Assembly (NCBI RefSeq): GCF_951805225.1
Contig: NZ_OX638201.1
Coordinates: 4,526,001 to 4,590,000, forward strand
Direction of reading: 5' to 3'
Source of the DNA: an uncultured Flavobacterium sp.
Lineage (GTDB): Bacteria > Bacteroidota > Bacteroidia > Flavobacteriales > Flavobacteriaceae
DNA length: 64,000 nt
This document shows, one piece after another, positions 41,960-49,958 of this stretch. Position 1 is the first letter of the stretch. Each line of letters begins with the position of its first letter. The position numbers and the translations under genes are program-made. The notes under the pieces were generated by a model. That model had not been told where the DNA came from and searched no databases. It worked only from the letters and a program-made list of their open reading frames with translations.

Positions 41960-44058
41960 TGAGCATTCAAAATATCAATGTTGCCCTTATCGGAAATCCA
42001 AATACTGGAAAAACTTCTGTTTTTAATCAACTTACAGGATTAAATCAACAAGTGGGGAATTATCCCGGAATTACTGTTGAGAAAAAAATGGGGTTCTGCA
42101 AATTACCTCACAATATCAAAGCTAACATTCTGGATTTACCTGGAACTTACAGCTTGAATGCCAGTTCTATGGACGAAAGTGTTGTAATCGAGCTTTTGCT
42201 GAATAAAAACGACAAATTATATCCTGATGTTGCAGTTGTGGTTACAGATGTTGAAAATCTTAAACGAAATCTACTAATTTACACTCAAATAAAAGATCTT
42301 GAAATTCCAACGATTTTAGTCATTAATATGTCTGATAGAATGGAAAGTAAAGGAATTACGCTTGATATTCCATTTTTGGAAGAAAAACTAAAAACTAAAA
42401 TTGCTTTAGTCAGTTCTCGTAAAGGTTTAGGAATTGATCATTTGAAGGAATTAATTGTCTCATACAAAACTATTCCGCATGAACCATGTTTGAATGCTTC
42501 AGTTATTGACGCTCAATATTTTGAAAAATTACAACATGCTTTTCCAAATCAATTATTGTACAAATTATGGTTGGTTATTACGCAAGATGTGAATTTTTCG
42601 AATTTAGATCGAAATGAAATCAGAAGCACTTTTACCAAATCACATTCTGAATTAAAACGCTTACAGCAAAAAGAAACTATAAAACGTTATCAATTTATAA
42701 ATGATGTTCTAAAACAAGGTTTACAAGTTGATGAAACAATGGCAAAAGACATCAGAGCCAAGCTTGATCGTGTTTTGACGCACAAAGTTTGGGGTTATGT
42801 AATTTTCTTAGCCATCTTATTTTTAATTTTCCAATCGATTTTTAGCTGGTCAACTATCCCAATGGATTTTATTGACAGCACTTTTGCTTCTTTAAGCAGT
42901 TGGACCGCTCAGGAATTACCAACCGGAATTCTAACGGATTTACTTTCGCAAGGAATTATTCCGGGAATTGGCGGGGTTATTATATTTATTCCACAAATTG
43001 CCTTCTTGTTTCTGTTTATATCTATTCTTGAAGAAAGTGGTTATATGAGTCGTGTTGTCTTTTTGATGGATAAAATCATGCGCAAGTTTGGTCTTTCCGG
43101 AAAAAGCGTTGTGCCTTTAATTTCAGGAACTGCATGTGCAATTCCGGCAATTATGGCAACAAGAAATATCGAAAACTGGAAAGAACGTTTAATCACGATT
43201 TTGGTTACTCCGTTTACAACATGTTCTGCAAGATTACCGGTTTATACGATTATTATCTCTTTGGTAATACCGGATGAACGCCTTTTCGGAATATTAAATA
43301 TGCAAGGATTAGCATTGATGTTATTGTATCTTTTAGGTTTTGGAACTGCAATTCTATCTGCTTATATCTTAAACAAAATATTAAAAATCAGCGCCAAAAC
43401 ATATTTCGTTGTTGAAATGCCAAGTTATAAACTTCCTCTTTTCAAGAATGTTGGAATTAATGTGGTCGAAAAAACGAAAGCGTTTGTTGTTGGAGCTGGT
43501 AAAATTATCTTGGCAATATCAGTTATTCTTTGGTTCCTGGCTTCATTTGGTCCGGGAGAAAACTTTAATGAAGCAGAATCTATCGTAAAAGAAAGATTTG
43601 TAGACAAACCTCTAACCCAATTAGAATTCGAAAATGAAGTTGCTTCTCAAAAACTGGAAAACTCTTATATCGGAATCATGGGAAGAGTAATCGAACCTGC
43701 GATTGCGCCATTAGGTTACGACTGGAAAATTGGAATCGCAATTATAAGTTCGTTTGCTGCACGTGAGGTTTTTGTGGGAACTCTTGCTACAATCTACAGC
43801 GTTGGAAACAGTGATAATGAAGCGACTATAAAAAGCAAAATGCAGGAAGAGATAAATCCGCAAACGGGTAAAAAGATCTTTAATTTTGCATCAGGGATTT
43901 CATTACTTCTTTTCTATGCTTTTGCAATGCAATGTGCGAGTACGCTTGCGATTACCAAAAAAGAAACCAACTCTTGGAAATGGCCGGCAATGCAACTTGT
44001 TCTTATGAGCGGACTTGCCTATTTTGTTGCGCTTATTACCTATCAACTTTTAAAATAA
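41959..44058 (+). CDS. feoB: Ferrous iron transporter B
   Basis: 699 residues. The N-terminal G domain has G1 GNPNTGKTS (about 12-20), G3 DLPGTYSLN and G4 NMSD (VINMSDRMES). Two Gate-type membrane halves follow with the conserved VPLISGTACAIPAIMATR and FTTCSARLPVYTIII segments; Cys in these helices is thought to line the Fe(II) path. Length is normal. Operon feoA-feoB-small Cys-rich peptide. The upstream half-sites suggest iron-dependent repression. Confidence 0.97.
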   Translation: MSIQNINVALIGNPNTGKTSVFNQLTGLNQQVGNYPGITVEKKMGFCKLPHNIKANILDLPGTYSLNASSMDESVVIELLLNKNDKLYPDVAVVVTDVENLKRNLLIYTQIKDLEIPTILVINMSDRMESKGITLDIPFLEEKLKTKIALVSSRKGLGIDHLKELIVSYKTIPHEPCLNASVIDAQYFEKLQHAFPNQLLYKLWLVITQDVNFSNLDRNEIRSTFTKSHSELKRLQQKETIKRYQFINDVLKQGLQVDETMAKDIRAKLDRVLTHKVWGYVIFLAILFLIFQSIFSWSTIPMDFIDSTFASLSSWTAQELPTGILTDLLSQGIIPGIGGVIIFIPQIAFLFLFISILEESGYMSRVVFLMDKIMRKFGLSGKSVVPLISGTACAIPAIMATRNIENWKERLITILVTPFTTCSARLPVYTIIISLVIPDERLFGILNMQGLALMLLYLLGFGTAILSAYILNKILKISAKTYFVVEMPSYKLPLFKNVGINVVEKTKAFVVGAGKIILAISVILWFLASFGPGENFNEAESIVKERFVDKPLTQLEFENEVASQKLENSYIGIMGRVIEPAIAPLGYDWKIGIAIISSFAAREVFVGTLATIYSVGNSDNEATIKSKMQEEINPQTGKKIFNFASGISLLLFYAFAMQCASTLAITKKETNSWKWPAMQLVLMSGLAYFVALITYQLLK

Positions 44059-44064
44059 ACAATC

Positions 44065-44187
44065 ATGGTACAAGAAATTATTGCCTTTGCTATATTATTT
44101 ATTGCCGTTGGATTTTTAATCAAAAAGTTCTTCTGGAAATCTAAAAAGAAGAAAGATTGCGGCGATGGAAATTGCGGGTGTTCGTAG
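44065..44187 (+). CDS. FeoB-associated Cys-rich membrane peptide
   Basis: A 40-residue gene, easily missed because of its size. ATG at 44065, 6 nt after the feoB stop. One TM helix (IIAFAILFIAVGFLIKKFFW), a basic stretch (KSKKKK), then the Cys-rich tail DCGDGNCGCS. This matches the FeoB_associated family, which plays an FeoC-like or metal-handing role next to FeoB in Bacteroidota and other phyla. Stop at 44185-44187. Confidence 0.9.
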   Translation: MVQEIIAFAILFIAVGFLIKKFFWKSKKKKDCGDGNCGCS

Positions 44188-44212
44188 AAAGAAAGGTTCT
44201 TTCATAGAGGAA

Positions 44213-44286
44213 GGTTCTGAGATACTGAGATTCTAAGGGACTAAGATTTTCTCTTTTCTTTCTAAATGGAATAAATTCCATTATTG
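44213..44286. repeat. Octamer array plus 23-bp palindromic word, left copy
   Basis: Units GGTTCTGA, GATACTGA, GATTCTAA, GGGACTAA (44213-44244), then the palindromic word AAATGGAATAAATTCCATTA continuing TTG (44264-44286). The same order of elements recurs at 44716-44778 on the other side of the small membrane-protein gene. Confidence 0.85.
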
Positions 44287-44322
44287 AGCACGAAGAAATT
44301 TTCAAAAAAATCAATTTAAAAT

Positions 44323-44706
44323 ATGACCAATTTTATTTATTATATATTCTTTATATCCTTAAATCTGTTTATATTTTTAATTCTTTCTAAAAGATTTCTT
44401 TTAAATCGATACGTTAATTTAAGTATTGCAATATTCTTTATAATTCTTTATTTAACACACCAATTAAACTCTTTTGCAAATCAAATAAATTCATCAGATT
44501 TTCGCAAAATATGCTTCTTCAGTTTCACTCTAATATTCTGGTTCTACTTAAATTCCCTTTTTTTAAAACAAATAGAAACTAAAAAAGATTCTCTCAATTA
44601 TTTCAATAAATGGATATATGTCTTTGTGAAAAGGCGATTTTTAATTTATCTCATTTTTATAATGACGACAATAACTCAAATAGATTGGGTTTCCCGCATA
44701 AACTAA
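44323..44706 (+). CDS. Hypothetical membrane protein flanked by direct repeats
   Basis: 127 residues, very hydrophobic and AT-rich. Helices: FIYYIFFISLNLFIFLILS, NLSIAIFFIILYLTH, ICFFSFTLIFWFYLNSLFL and a last one RRFLIYLIFIMTTITQI. No signature residues recognised. It lies alone between feoAB and the TonB operon and is bracketed by 23-bp exact direct repeats, so it may be a mobile or recently gained unit. It could also be non-functional. Confidence 0.6.
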   Translation: MTNFIYYIFFISLNLFIFLILSKRFLLNRYVNLSIAIFFIILYLTHQLNSFANQINSSDFRKICFFSFTLIFWFYLNSLFLKQIETKKDSLNYFNKWIYVFVKRRFLIYLIFIMTTITQIDWVSRIN

Positions 44707-44715
44707 CAACCTGCA

Positions 44716-44778
44716 GATTCTAAGTTAACTAAGGTTTTGGCGTTTTGCTTTTATTAAATGGAATAAATTCCATTATTG
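44716..44778. repeat. Octamer remnant plus 23-bp palindromic word, right copy
   Basis: GATTCTAAGTTAACTAAGG, then AAATGGAATAAATTCCATTA continuing TTG (44756-44778), identical over 23 bp to 44264-44286. Further right lie palindromic words AATCCCGAAGATTCGGGA and GTTCCTGCGGAA of the REP-like type. Confidence 0.8.
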
Positions 44779-44871
44779 TTATCATACTTTTTCAACGGAT
44801 TAATCCCGAAGATTCGGGACGTTGCTACAAAATAAATTGTTCCTGCGGAATTTTAAACTTCAGTGAAACAT

Positions 44872-44906
44872 AAAAAAAGGACGGATAAAAATCCGTCCTT
44901 TTTTTA
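44872..44906 (-). terminator. Terminator of the TonB receptor operon
   Basis: Stem AAAGGACGGAT / ATCCGTCCTTT with a 4-nt loop and long A/T runs on both sides, 28 nt after the receptor stop codon. Confidence 0.88.
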
Positions 44907-44933
44907 TGTAAATGAAATTGTAATTCAGTGCTT

Positions 44934-47360
44934 TTAAAATATAAATTCTAGTGTAGTGTAGAATGTTCTGGTGTCTGATGGAATAATTCCCGGACCAGGA
45001 TAACCTGTTGCACGTCTTGTAAAATATTTGTTATCTGTGAAATTGGTAACTCCGGCTTCTAATTTCCAGTTTTTCCATTTGTATGATGATGAAAAATCAG
45101 CAACATAATACGTTGGGATTTTACCCGAAATTCCATTACTTATCGAGCTTGTACTCACATCCTGATTGGTTGCATCGGTAAATTGCGATGTAACATACGT
45201 AAGCTGAATACTCGACATGAAGTTTTTGTAACCAATTCCCGTTCCGGTTTTAATATTGAAAAGCGGAACAAATTCTACTTTATTTCCTTTAACACCAAAA
45301 GCTTGAGATTTTAAATAATCAGAATCGGTAATGGCAACATTCGAAAATACATTCCAGATTAAATCAGTGTTTGCTTCAAAAAAAGTTTTGCTCAAACTCC
45401 AATCAATCATCGTTTCAAAACCGTATGTAATGGCGGTTCCAATATTGTCTCTCATCATAGTTGGAACTCCGGCTGCACTTTTGGTCCAGTAATCTCCAAT
45501 TTTATCATTGTAATACAAAGCATAAATACTCGAATCAAACCTAATTTTATCGTTTATCTGACCTCGAATCCCAATATCTGAGGTGAAACCTCTTTCATCG
45601 GTAATATCGTCTGAAATCGAATAACTAGAATAAACGGTTCTAAGATCACTAAAAGTTACAGAACGGTAGTTTTGCGAAATGTTTCCGTAGAACTCAATTC
45701 CGCTTTTTGGTTTGTAACTTAAACCAACTCCAAACAAGAAGAAATCACGTTTTCTAACATTATCTTCGGGAACTGTTTCGTCTAAAATAACATTTCCGGC
45801 GCCATCAAAATTGATTTTTCTATAGCTTCCAATCGCTTGCGTTTTTATATTTTCATATCTAAATCCTGGCGTAATCGAGAATTTAGACGATACTTTAAAA
45901 ATGTTTTCTCCAAAAAGAGAAATATTCAAATTCGGATATTTGTAATCGGATTGAGTTGGATATTGTGGAAATTCGGCTGTAGCCAAATTAAAATTAGCAT
46001 CACTTCCTGAACTTCCCGGACCTTGAATTCCTGTGTTTTGTGCCTGATAATATTTAGCTCCAATCAGGAAAGCATTCGAGTTTCCGTTGATTGTATACTT
46101 TTTCAAATAACGAGCTTCTGCTCCCCAATTGACAAAATCTCCCAAAATCAAATCGCGCGCTCCACCCGGATCTGCTAATTCAACACGATTTGGTCTAAAT
46201 CCAACTGTTTTTCGACTTGCATCTAAACCAAATAATTGCAAAGAGAAATCGGCGTCATTATCAAAATGATGTTTGAAACGCAACGCAAATAAATTCCAAT
46301 TTACAGCAAACCAATTTCGGGTTCTGTTACTTTGCGTAGGATCTTGCTCAAACATCTGATCTGTTAATCCGCCTGCTTGCTGCGCAACATAATCAAAATG
46401 GGTATAATCAAAATGAACAGATGTTTTTTCGGTAAACTGATAATTCAAATTGGCAAAGTAGTTTTTACTGTGAAAACCGGAATTCGGACGGAAACCATCT
46501 CCTCGCTTATAATTGAAAAAAGTGTAATAACTAAACTTTCCTTTTGTACCGCTTAAACTCGTAAAATTGGTATACAAACCATATGAACCAACCGTATTTC
46601 GTTCTACAAGTTCGATTGGTTTTGTACTTGGACTTTTGATTTTAAAATTAATCAAACCTCCAAACTGAGTTCCATATTGTAAAGAAGCTGCTCCACGAAC
46701 AATCTGAATTTCGTCCAGAGATTCCGTTGGAGTTGCGTAATAACTTTCGGGGTAACCCAAAACATCGGCGCTAATATCGTAACCGTTTTGGCGTGTGTTA
46801 AAATTGGCGCTTCGGTTTGGATCAAGACCACGACCGCCAATACTCAATTGCAAACCTCCATCTGAACTTTCGTTAATGGTTAATCCCACAACTTGCGCAT
46901 AAATCTGACGCGGATTGTTTGCTGCTTTATTTGCCGTAAGCTTATCAACCTTAACAACTTCGGTTTTTTTACCGGCATAAATCGCCGTTTCTTCAATGTC
47001 TTTTAATTTATTAAGTGCAAAAACTTTATCTCTTTCATTCTTAACTACAACTTCGGATAAATTGGTAATCTTGTTTAAAGTAATTACCAAACCTGAACTT
47101 GGAGCCGAGATTTCTTGTTCTAAAACTGAGAAATCATCTTTATAGAAAACGAAAGTATAAGTTCCTGATTTAGAAACCACAATATCAAAACTTCCTTCTT
47201 TGTTGGTGGTGGTTTTACTTCCGTTTGATTTATTATAAACCTCAACATAGGATAATTTCTCGCCGGATTCTCCCACCAAAACTCCAGAAATATGAGTTTG
47301 AGAAATGGCATTTAATGAAAAAAGTAAAAATATAATTAAGCTAAAATCCTTTAATTTCAT
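44934..47360 (-). CDS. FecA-like TonB-dependent receptor
   Basis: About 808 residues when started at the ATG at 47360 (MKLKDFSLIIFLLFSLNAISQ, a signal peptide). A frame extending to 47402 runs into the upstream gene. The N-terminal carboxypeptidase-like domain is followed by a plug with LQLSIGGRGLDPNRSANFN and LDEIQIVRGAASLQYGTQFGGLINF, resembling FecA-type ferric chelate receptors, and a barrel ending FYTTLEFIF. Third gene of the operon imelysin - gamma-carboxylase homologue - receptor, whose coding ends overlap. Iron or another metal complex is the likely ligand; not proven. Confidence 0.92.
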   Translation of the reverse strand: MKLKDFSLIIFLLFSLNAISQTHISGVLVGESGEKLSYVEVYNKSNGSKTTTNKEGSFDIVVSKSGTYTFVFYKDDFSVLEQEISAPSSGLVITLNKITNLSEVVVKNERDKVFALNKLKDIEETAIYAGKKTEVVKVDKLTANKAANNPRQIYAQVVGLTINESSDGGLQLSIGGRGLDPNRSANFNTRQNGYDISADVLGYPESYYATPTESLDEIQIVRGAASLQYGTQFGGLINFKIKSPSTKPIELVERNTVGSYGLYTNFTSLSGTKGKFSYYTFFNYKRGDGFRPNSGFHSKNYFANLNYQFTEKTSVHFDYTHFDYVAQQAGGLTDQMFEQDPTQSNRTRNWFAVNWNLFALRFKHHFDNDADFSLQLFGLDASRKTVGFRPNRVELADPGGARDLILGDFVNWGAEARYLKKYTINGNSNAFLIGAKYYQAQNTGIQGPGSSGSDANFNLATAEFPQYPTQSDYKYPNLNISLFGENIFKVSSKFSITPGFRYENIKTQAIGSYRKINFDGAGNVILDETVPEDNVRKRDFFLFGVGLSYKPKSGIEFYGNISQNYRSVTFSDLRTVYSSYSISDDITDERGFTSDIGIRGQINDKIRFDSSIYALYYNDKIGDYWTKSAAGVPTMMRDNIGTAITYGFETMIDWSLSKTFFEANTDLIWNVFSNVAITDSDYLKSQAFGVKGNKVEFVPLFNIKTGTGIGYKNFMSSIQLTYVTSQFTDATNQDVSTSSISNGISGKIPTYYVADFSSSYKWKNWKLEAGVTNFTDNKYFTRRATGYPGPGIIPSDTRTFYTTLEFIF

Positions 47361-48708
47361 CATTGAAAGGTAAAATCCAGGTTTTGTGATCGAATGATTC
47401 ATTTTCTTTTGCGAGGTTAATGTTTTGGTCTATATAAAGTTTGCTCAATCGTCCGTTGAGTGCGACGTAGCTTTCTACGTGAACTTCAGGATCGTTAAAG
47501 CCTTGTTTCTGATAATAATCATGTAAAAAATGGGCATATTCTAAAATAAAATCGGGCTGAAACGACATTTGTTTTTCCTGAAAAGCCGTCAGGAAATTTC
47601 CATTGTTTACTCTAATCTGATTTTTAGTTTTGCTATCTGTTACTGTAAATTGTGTATAACCCGCTTTTTCCATAAGCATTACGCGCCATGAAAAACGAAA
47701 ACCTTCTTCAGTCCAGAATAATTCTCCGGGATATAATAAATAACGAAATGGAAATGTTAACTGCAAAATCAGAAAACAAGCTAAAATCGCCAATTTTGCT
47801 TTATATAATCCTGTAAATTCTATTACTTTTTCTTTTCCGTTTTCGAATACATTCAAACTAAAACGAAAAAGTCCGGCGATATAATTGAGGCATTTTTTAT
47901 GAAAATCACTTTCAAAAAACAGCAATGAACTTACGATCATTACATATGGAAAAACGCCAATTGGGAATAAAATTTTGGTCAATACATGAAAAACAACAAC
48001 CAAAATAAAGGCAAATGTTCTCGTTCGTTTGTAAAGTAATAGAAATGGAATACTTAAATCGTAAATCATTCCGCTCCAGCTAAAGGCAAAATGAATCCAA
48101 TTTTCATTTAGGAAACCACCAATTATTGGCAAGCTATGATTTGTTGGAAGCCAAATTTTTAATGGCATTGCTTTCAAAAGCCAATCGGAATTTAGCTTTG
48201 CCAAACCTGCATAAAAGTATACGATTCCTAAAAGCAGTTTTAAAATATCAGTCGTCCAACGTGGAATTTTTTGATAGGCAATTTTAGGATTTCGATACGC
48301 ATCAATCGAAAAATAAGCATTCGCAGGTAGAAAAATCAGCACAAAACTTATGATCGAAATAAAGTAATAATGGTTAAGATAAGTCGTCTTATCCATTAGT
48401 TCAATATATGTAAAACTAAGGAAGAATAACGTTGTTGCAACTTTGTAGCGATAACCAACTGCAACGGCAATTGATGAAAGCATTGCTACCACAAAAAGCA
48501 GGTAAGTGGGCGTCCCGAAAGGCTTTACCCATTCGAAACCATAATAGGTAAAATGGAAAACTGGCTCGATATAAAACTTTTCTACCCAGTTGTAACTCAA
48601 AAAACGAATCAAACTGAGGCTCATCATAAAACCAAACGCCAGCCTAAAAAAAGCTAGCGTTGCGGCATGAGTATTCGTTTCTAAATATTTTGTAATGCTA
48701 TTTTTCAT
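47341..48708 (-). CDS. HTTM-domain protein, homologue of vitamin K-dependent gamma-carboxylase
   Basis: 455 residues, about seven membrane helices and a C-terminal soluble part. Compared from memory with human GGCX, the alignment is strong. DKTTYLNHYYFISIISF (His113) corresponds to the segment containing the quinone-site His160. VYFYAGLAKLNSDWL (Lys171) corresponds to the segment with catalytic base Lys218. FPIGVFPYVMIVSSLLFF matches the following helix. GGCX turns protein Glu into Gla with oxygen, CO2 and vitamin K hydroquinone. Flavobacteria use menaquinone, so a quinone cofactor is available. It follows the imelysin gene by 2 nt and overlaps the receptor gene. Bacterial relatives may be epoxidases only; the target here is unknown. 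Confidence 0.88.
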   Translation of the reverse strand: MKNSITKYLETNTHAATLAFFRLAFGFMMSLSLIRFLSYNWVEKFYIEPVFHFTYYGFEWVKPFGTPTYLLFVVAMLSSIAVAVGYRYKVATTLFFLSFTYIELMDKTTYLNHYYFISIISFVLIFLPANAYFSIDAYRNPKIAYQKIPRWTTDILKLLLGIVYFYAGLAKLNSDWLLKAMPLKIWLPTNHSLPIIGGFLNENWIHFAFSWSGMIYDLSIPFLLLYKRTRTFAFILVVVFHVLTKILFPIGVFPYVMIVSSLLFFESDFHKKCLNYIAGLFRFSLNVFENGKEKVIEFTGLYKAKLAILACFLILQLTFPFRYLLYPGELFWTEEGFRFSWRVMLMEKAGYTQFTVTDSKTKNQIRVNNGNFLTAFQEKQMSFQPDFILEYAHFLHDYYQKQGFNDPEVHVESYVALNGRLSKLYIDQNINLAKENESFDHKTWILPFNDEIKGF

Positions 48709-48710
48709 TA

Positions 48711-49829
48711 TTAATCGCCATCACCATCTACATAATCAATTGTTATGTTAAGCGCTTGCATCATATCAAGTTTTGTGTAGGCTACATTTTTTTGCAAAAC
48801 ATTATAAGCATTAATAACTTTAGAATTGTCTGTATTAATCTGATCGGCAAGGCTTGCATTCAAATTATTGTTTACTGCAAATACCGCAGTATATTGTGTA
48901 TTGATTATTTCGCTTAATTTCTTTCCGTCACGAACGGCATTTACAAAGTCTAAATAGGTTTTTAAACTTTCTCCTGTTGTTGTCGAATTAAAATGTTTTC
49001 CGTTAAAGAAATCCTGTGAAGCTTTTATCGAAATGTTTAGCAATTCTGTAGAAGCATTTCCTTTGTACAAAGCTTCTGTTTTCTCCGGAAATTTAACTCC
49101 ATTTGAAGATAAACCTGCCGGAATACCCAATTTTAGAGTACGAATATCTTTCTCTAAATTCTTAACAAAATTATTGGTTGTAACATTTACCGCACCACTT
49201 ACAGAAGTTCCTGTGTTAGCAATATAAGCTGCTCTGTAACCACCCTTCCAGTCTGTAACCACTGCATCAATTGTGGTTTTAAGTTTTCCGGTTACATCAA
49301 CTAAATATTTTTTATAGTTTGATGCTTTTGCATTTGTAGTATAAAAAGTTACGATTGTTGCATCATCGGCGCCTAAACCATTTAGCAAATAGTCCAATGC
49401 AGGAAAACCTTGTTTGGCATATTGCGCTTGAAGACTTAGATTGTAAGTTCCTGAAGTGATGTTATCTTCAATACCTGTTGTACTTGTTGGAAACGTATTT
49501 GCAATTTCTTTCAGATTAATATCTAAGGCTTTTCCAAAACCGTAAATCGCAACATATTGATAGGCTTTATAAGCTTCATACCAACTTGTTCTCAAAGTTT
49601 GTAATGTCGTTGTCGTAGGTGTAGCTGTAAAATTTGCCGCGTCTGTTGACAATATTGCCAATTTTGCCTGATAATTTTCGTAACTCGGAATGATGATATT
49701 GTCCGCCCAATTGGTTAAAAGAACTCCACGATCATAATTTTTTCCGCCTGAATTATCTCCGCCACTATCTCCTGATGAACAAGCGATTACAGTTCCTATC
49801 AAAGCTAAAAGGAAAATTATTTTTTTCAT
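48711..49829 (-). CDS. Imelysin-family lipoprotein, divergent (PxxD) type
   Basis: 372 residues with a lipobox (FLLALIGTVIACSSGDS) and a Gly/Ser-rich linker. The helical imelysin/peptidase M75 fold is seen in two bundles. The conserved GxHxxE motif is replaced by GFPALDYLLNG (about residue 143), as in the IrpA-like branch. Imelysins are periplasmic or outer-membrane proteins tied to iron uptake; IrpA is needed under iron limitation. First gene of the minus operon. Confidence 0.92.
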   Translation of the reverse strand: MKKIIFLLALIGTVIACSSGDSGGDNSGGKNYDRGVLLTNWADNIIIPSYENYQAKLAILSTDAANFTATPTTTTLQTLRTSWYEAYKAYQYVAIYGFGKALDINLKEIANTFPTSTTGIEDNITSGTYNLSLQAQYAKQGFPALDYLLNGLGADDATIVTFYTTNAKASNYKKYLVDVTGKLKTTIDAVVTDWKGGYRAAYIANTGTSVSGAVNVTTNNFVKNLEKDIRTLKLGIPAGLSSNGVKFPEKTEALYKGNASTELLNISIKASQDFFNGKHFNSTTTGESLKTYLDFVNAVRDGKKLSEIINTQYTAVFAVNNNLNASLADQINTDNSKVINAYNVLQKNVAYTKLDMMQALNITIDYVDGDGD

Positions 49830-49846
49830 TTTGATATAAATTTTGA

Positions 49847-49854
49847 CAAAAATA
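49847..49854 (-). promoter_or_regulatory. -7 element of the imelysin/gamma-carboxylase/receptor operon
   Basis: TATTTTTG on the minus strand, 18 nt before the start codon of the imelysin gene. No clear -33 partner is seen; the symmetric site at 49880-49894 lies about 26 nt upstream. Confidence 0.5.
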
Positions 49855-49879
49855 CAAAAGCGGATTTAACTTAAGCATA

Positions 49880-49894
49880 TTTATTCTAAATAAA
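49880..49894. promoter_or_regulatory. Candidate shared operator in the divergent imelysin promoter
   Basis: Near-perfect 15-bp dyad TTTATTCTAAATAAA (6-bp arms) immediately left of the plus-strand -33 element (49896-49899) and upstream of the minus-strand -7 element. It is placed to control both operons. Confidence 0.55.
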
Positions 49895-49895
49895 A

Positions 49896-49926
49896 TTTGG
49901 GGGAATGTAAGAAATAGTTACTTTTG
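49896..49926 (+). promoter_or_regulatory. Promoter of the second imelysin gene
   Basis: TTTG (49896-49899), exactly 19 nt, TACTTTTG (49919-49926): the best match in the window to the Bacteroidota promoter consensus. Confidence 0.7.
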
Positions 49927-49939
49927 CTTGAATTTAATC

Positions 49940-49950
49940 ATTCTAAATAA
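49940..49950 (+). promoter_or_regulatory. Second candidate regulator site before imelysin
   Basis: ATTCTAAATAA, ending 8 nt before the ATG and 14 nt after the -7 box. It matches AATCTAAATAA at 41707-41717 before feoA and the right half of the dyad at 49880-49894. Confidence 0.55.
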
Positions 49951-49958
49951 ACCGAAAT

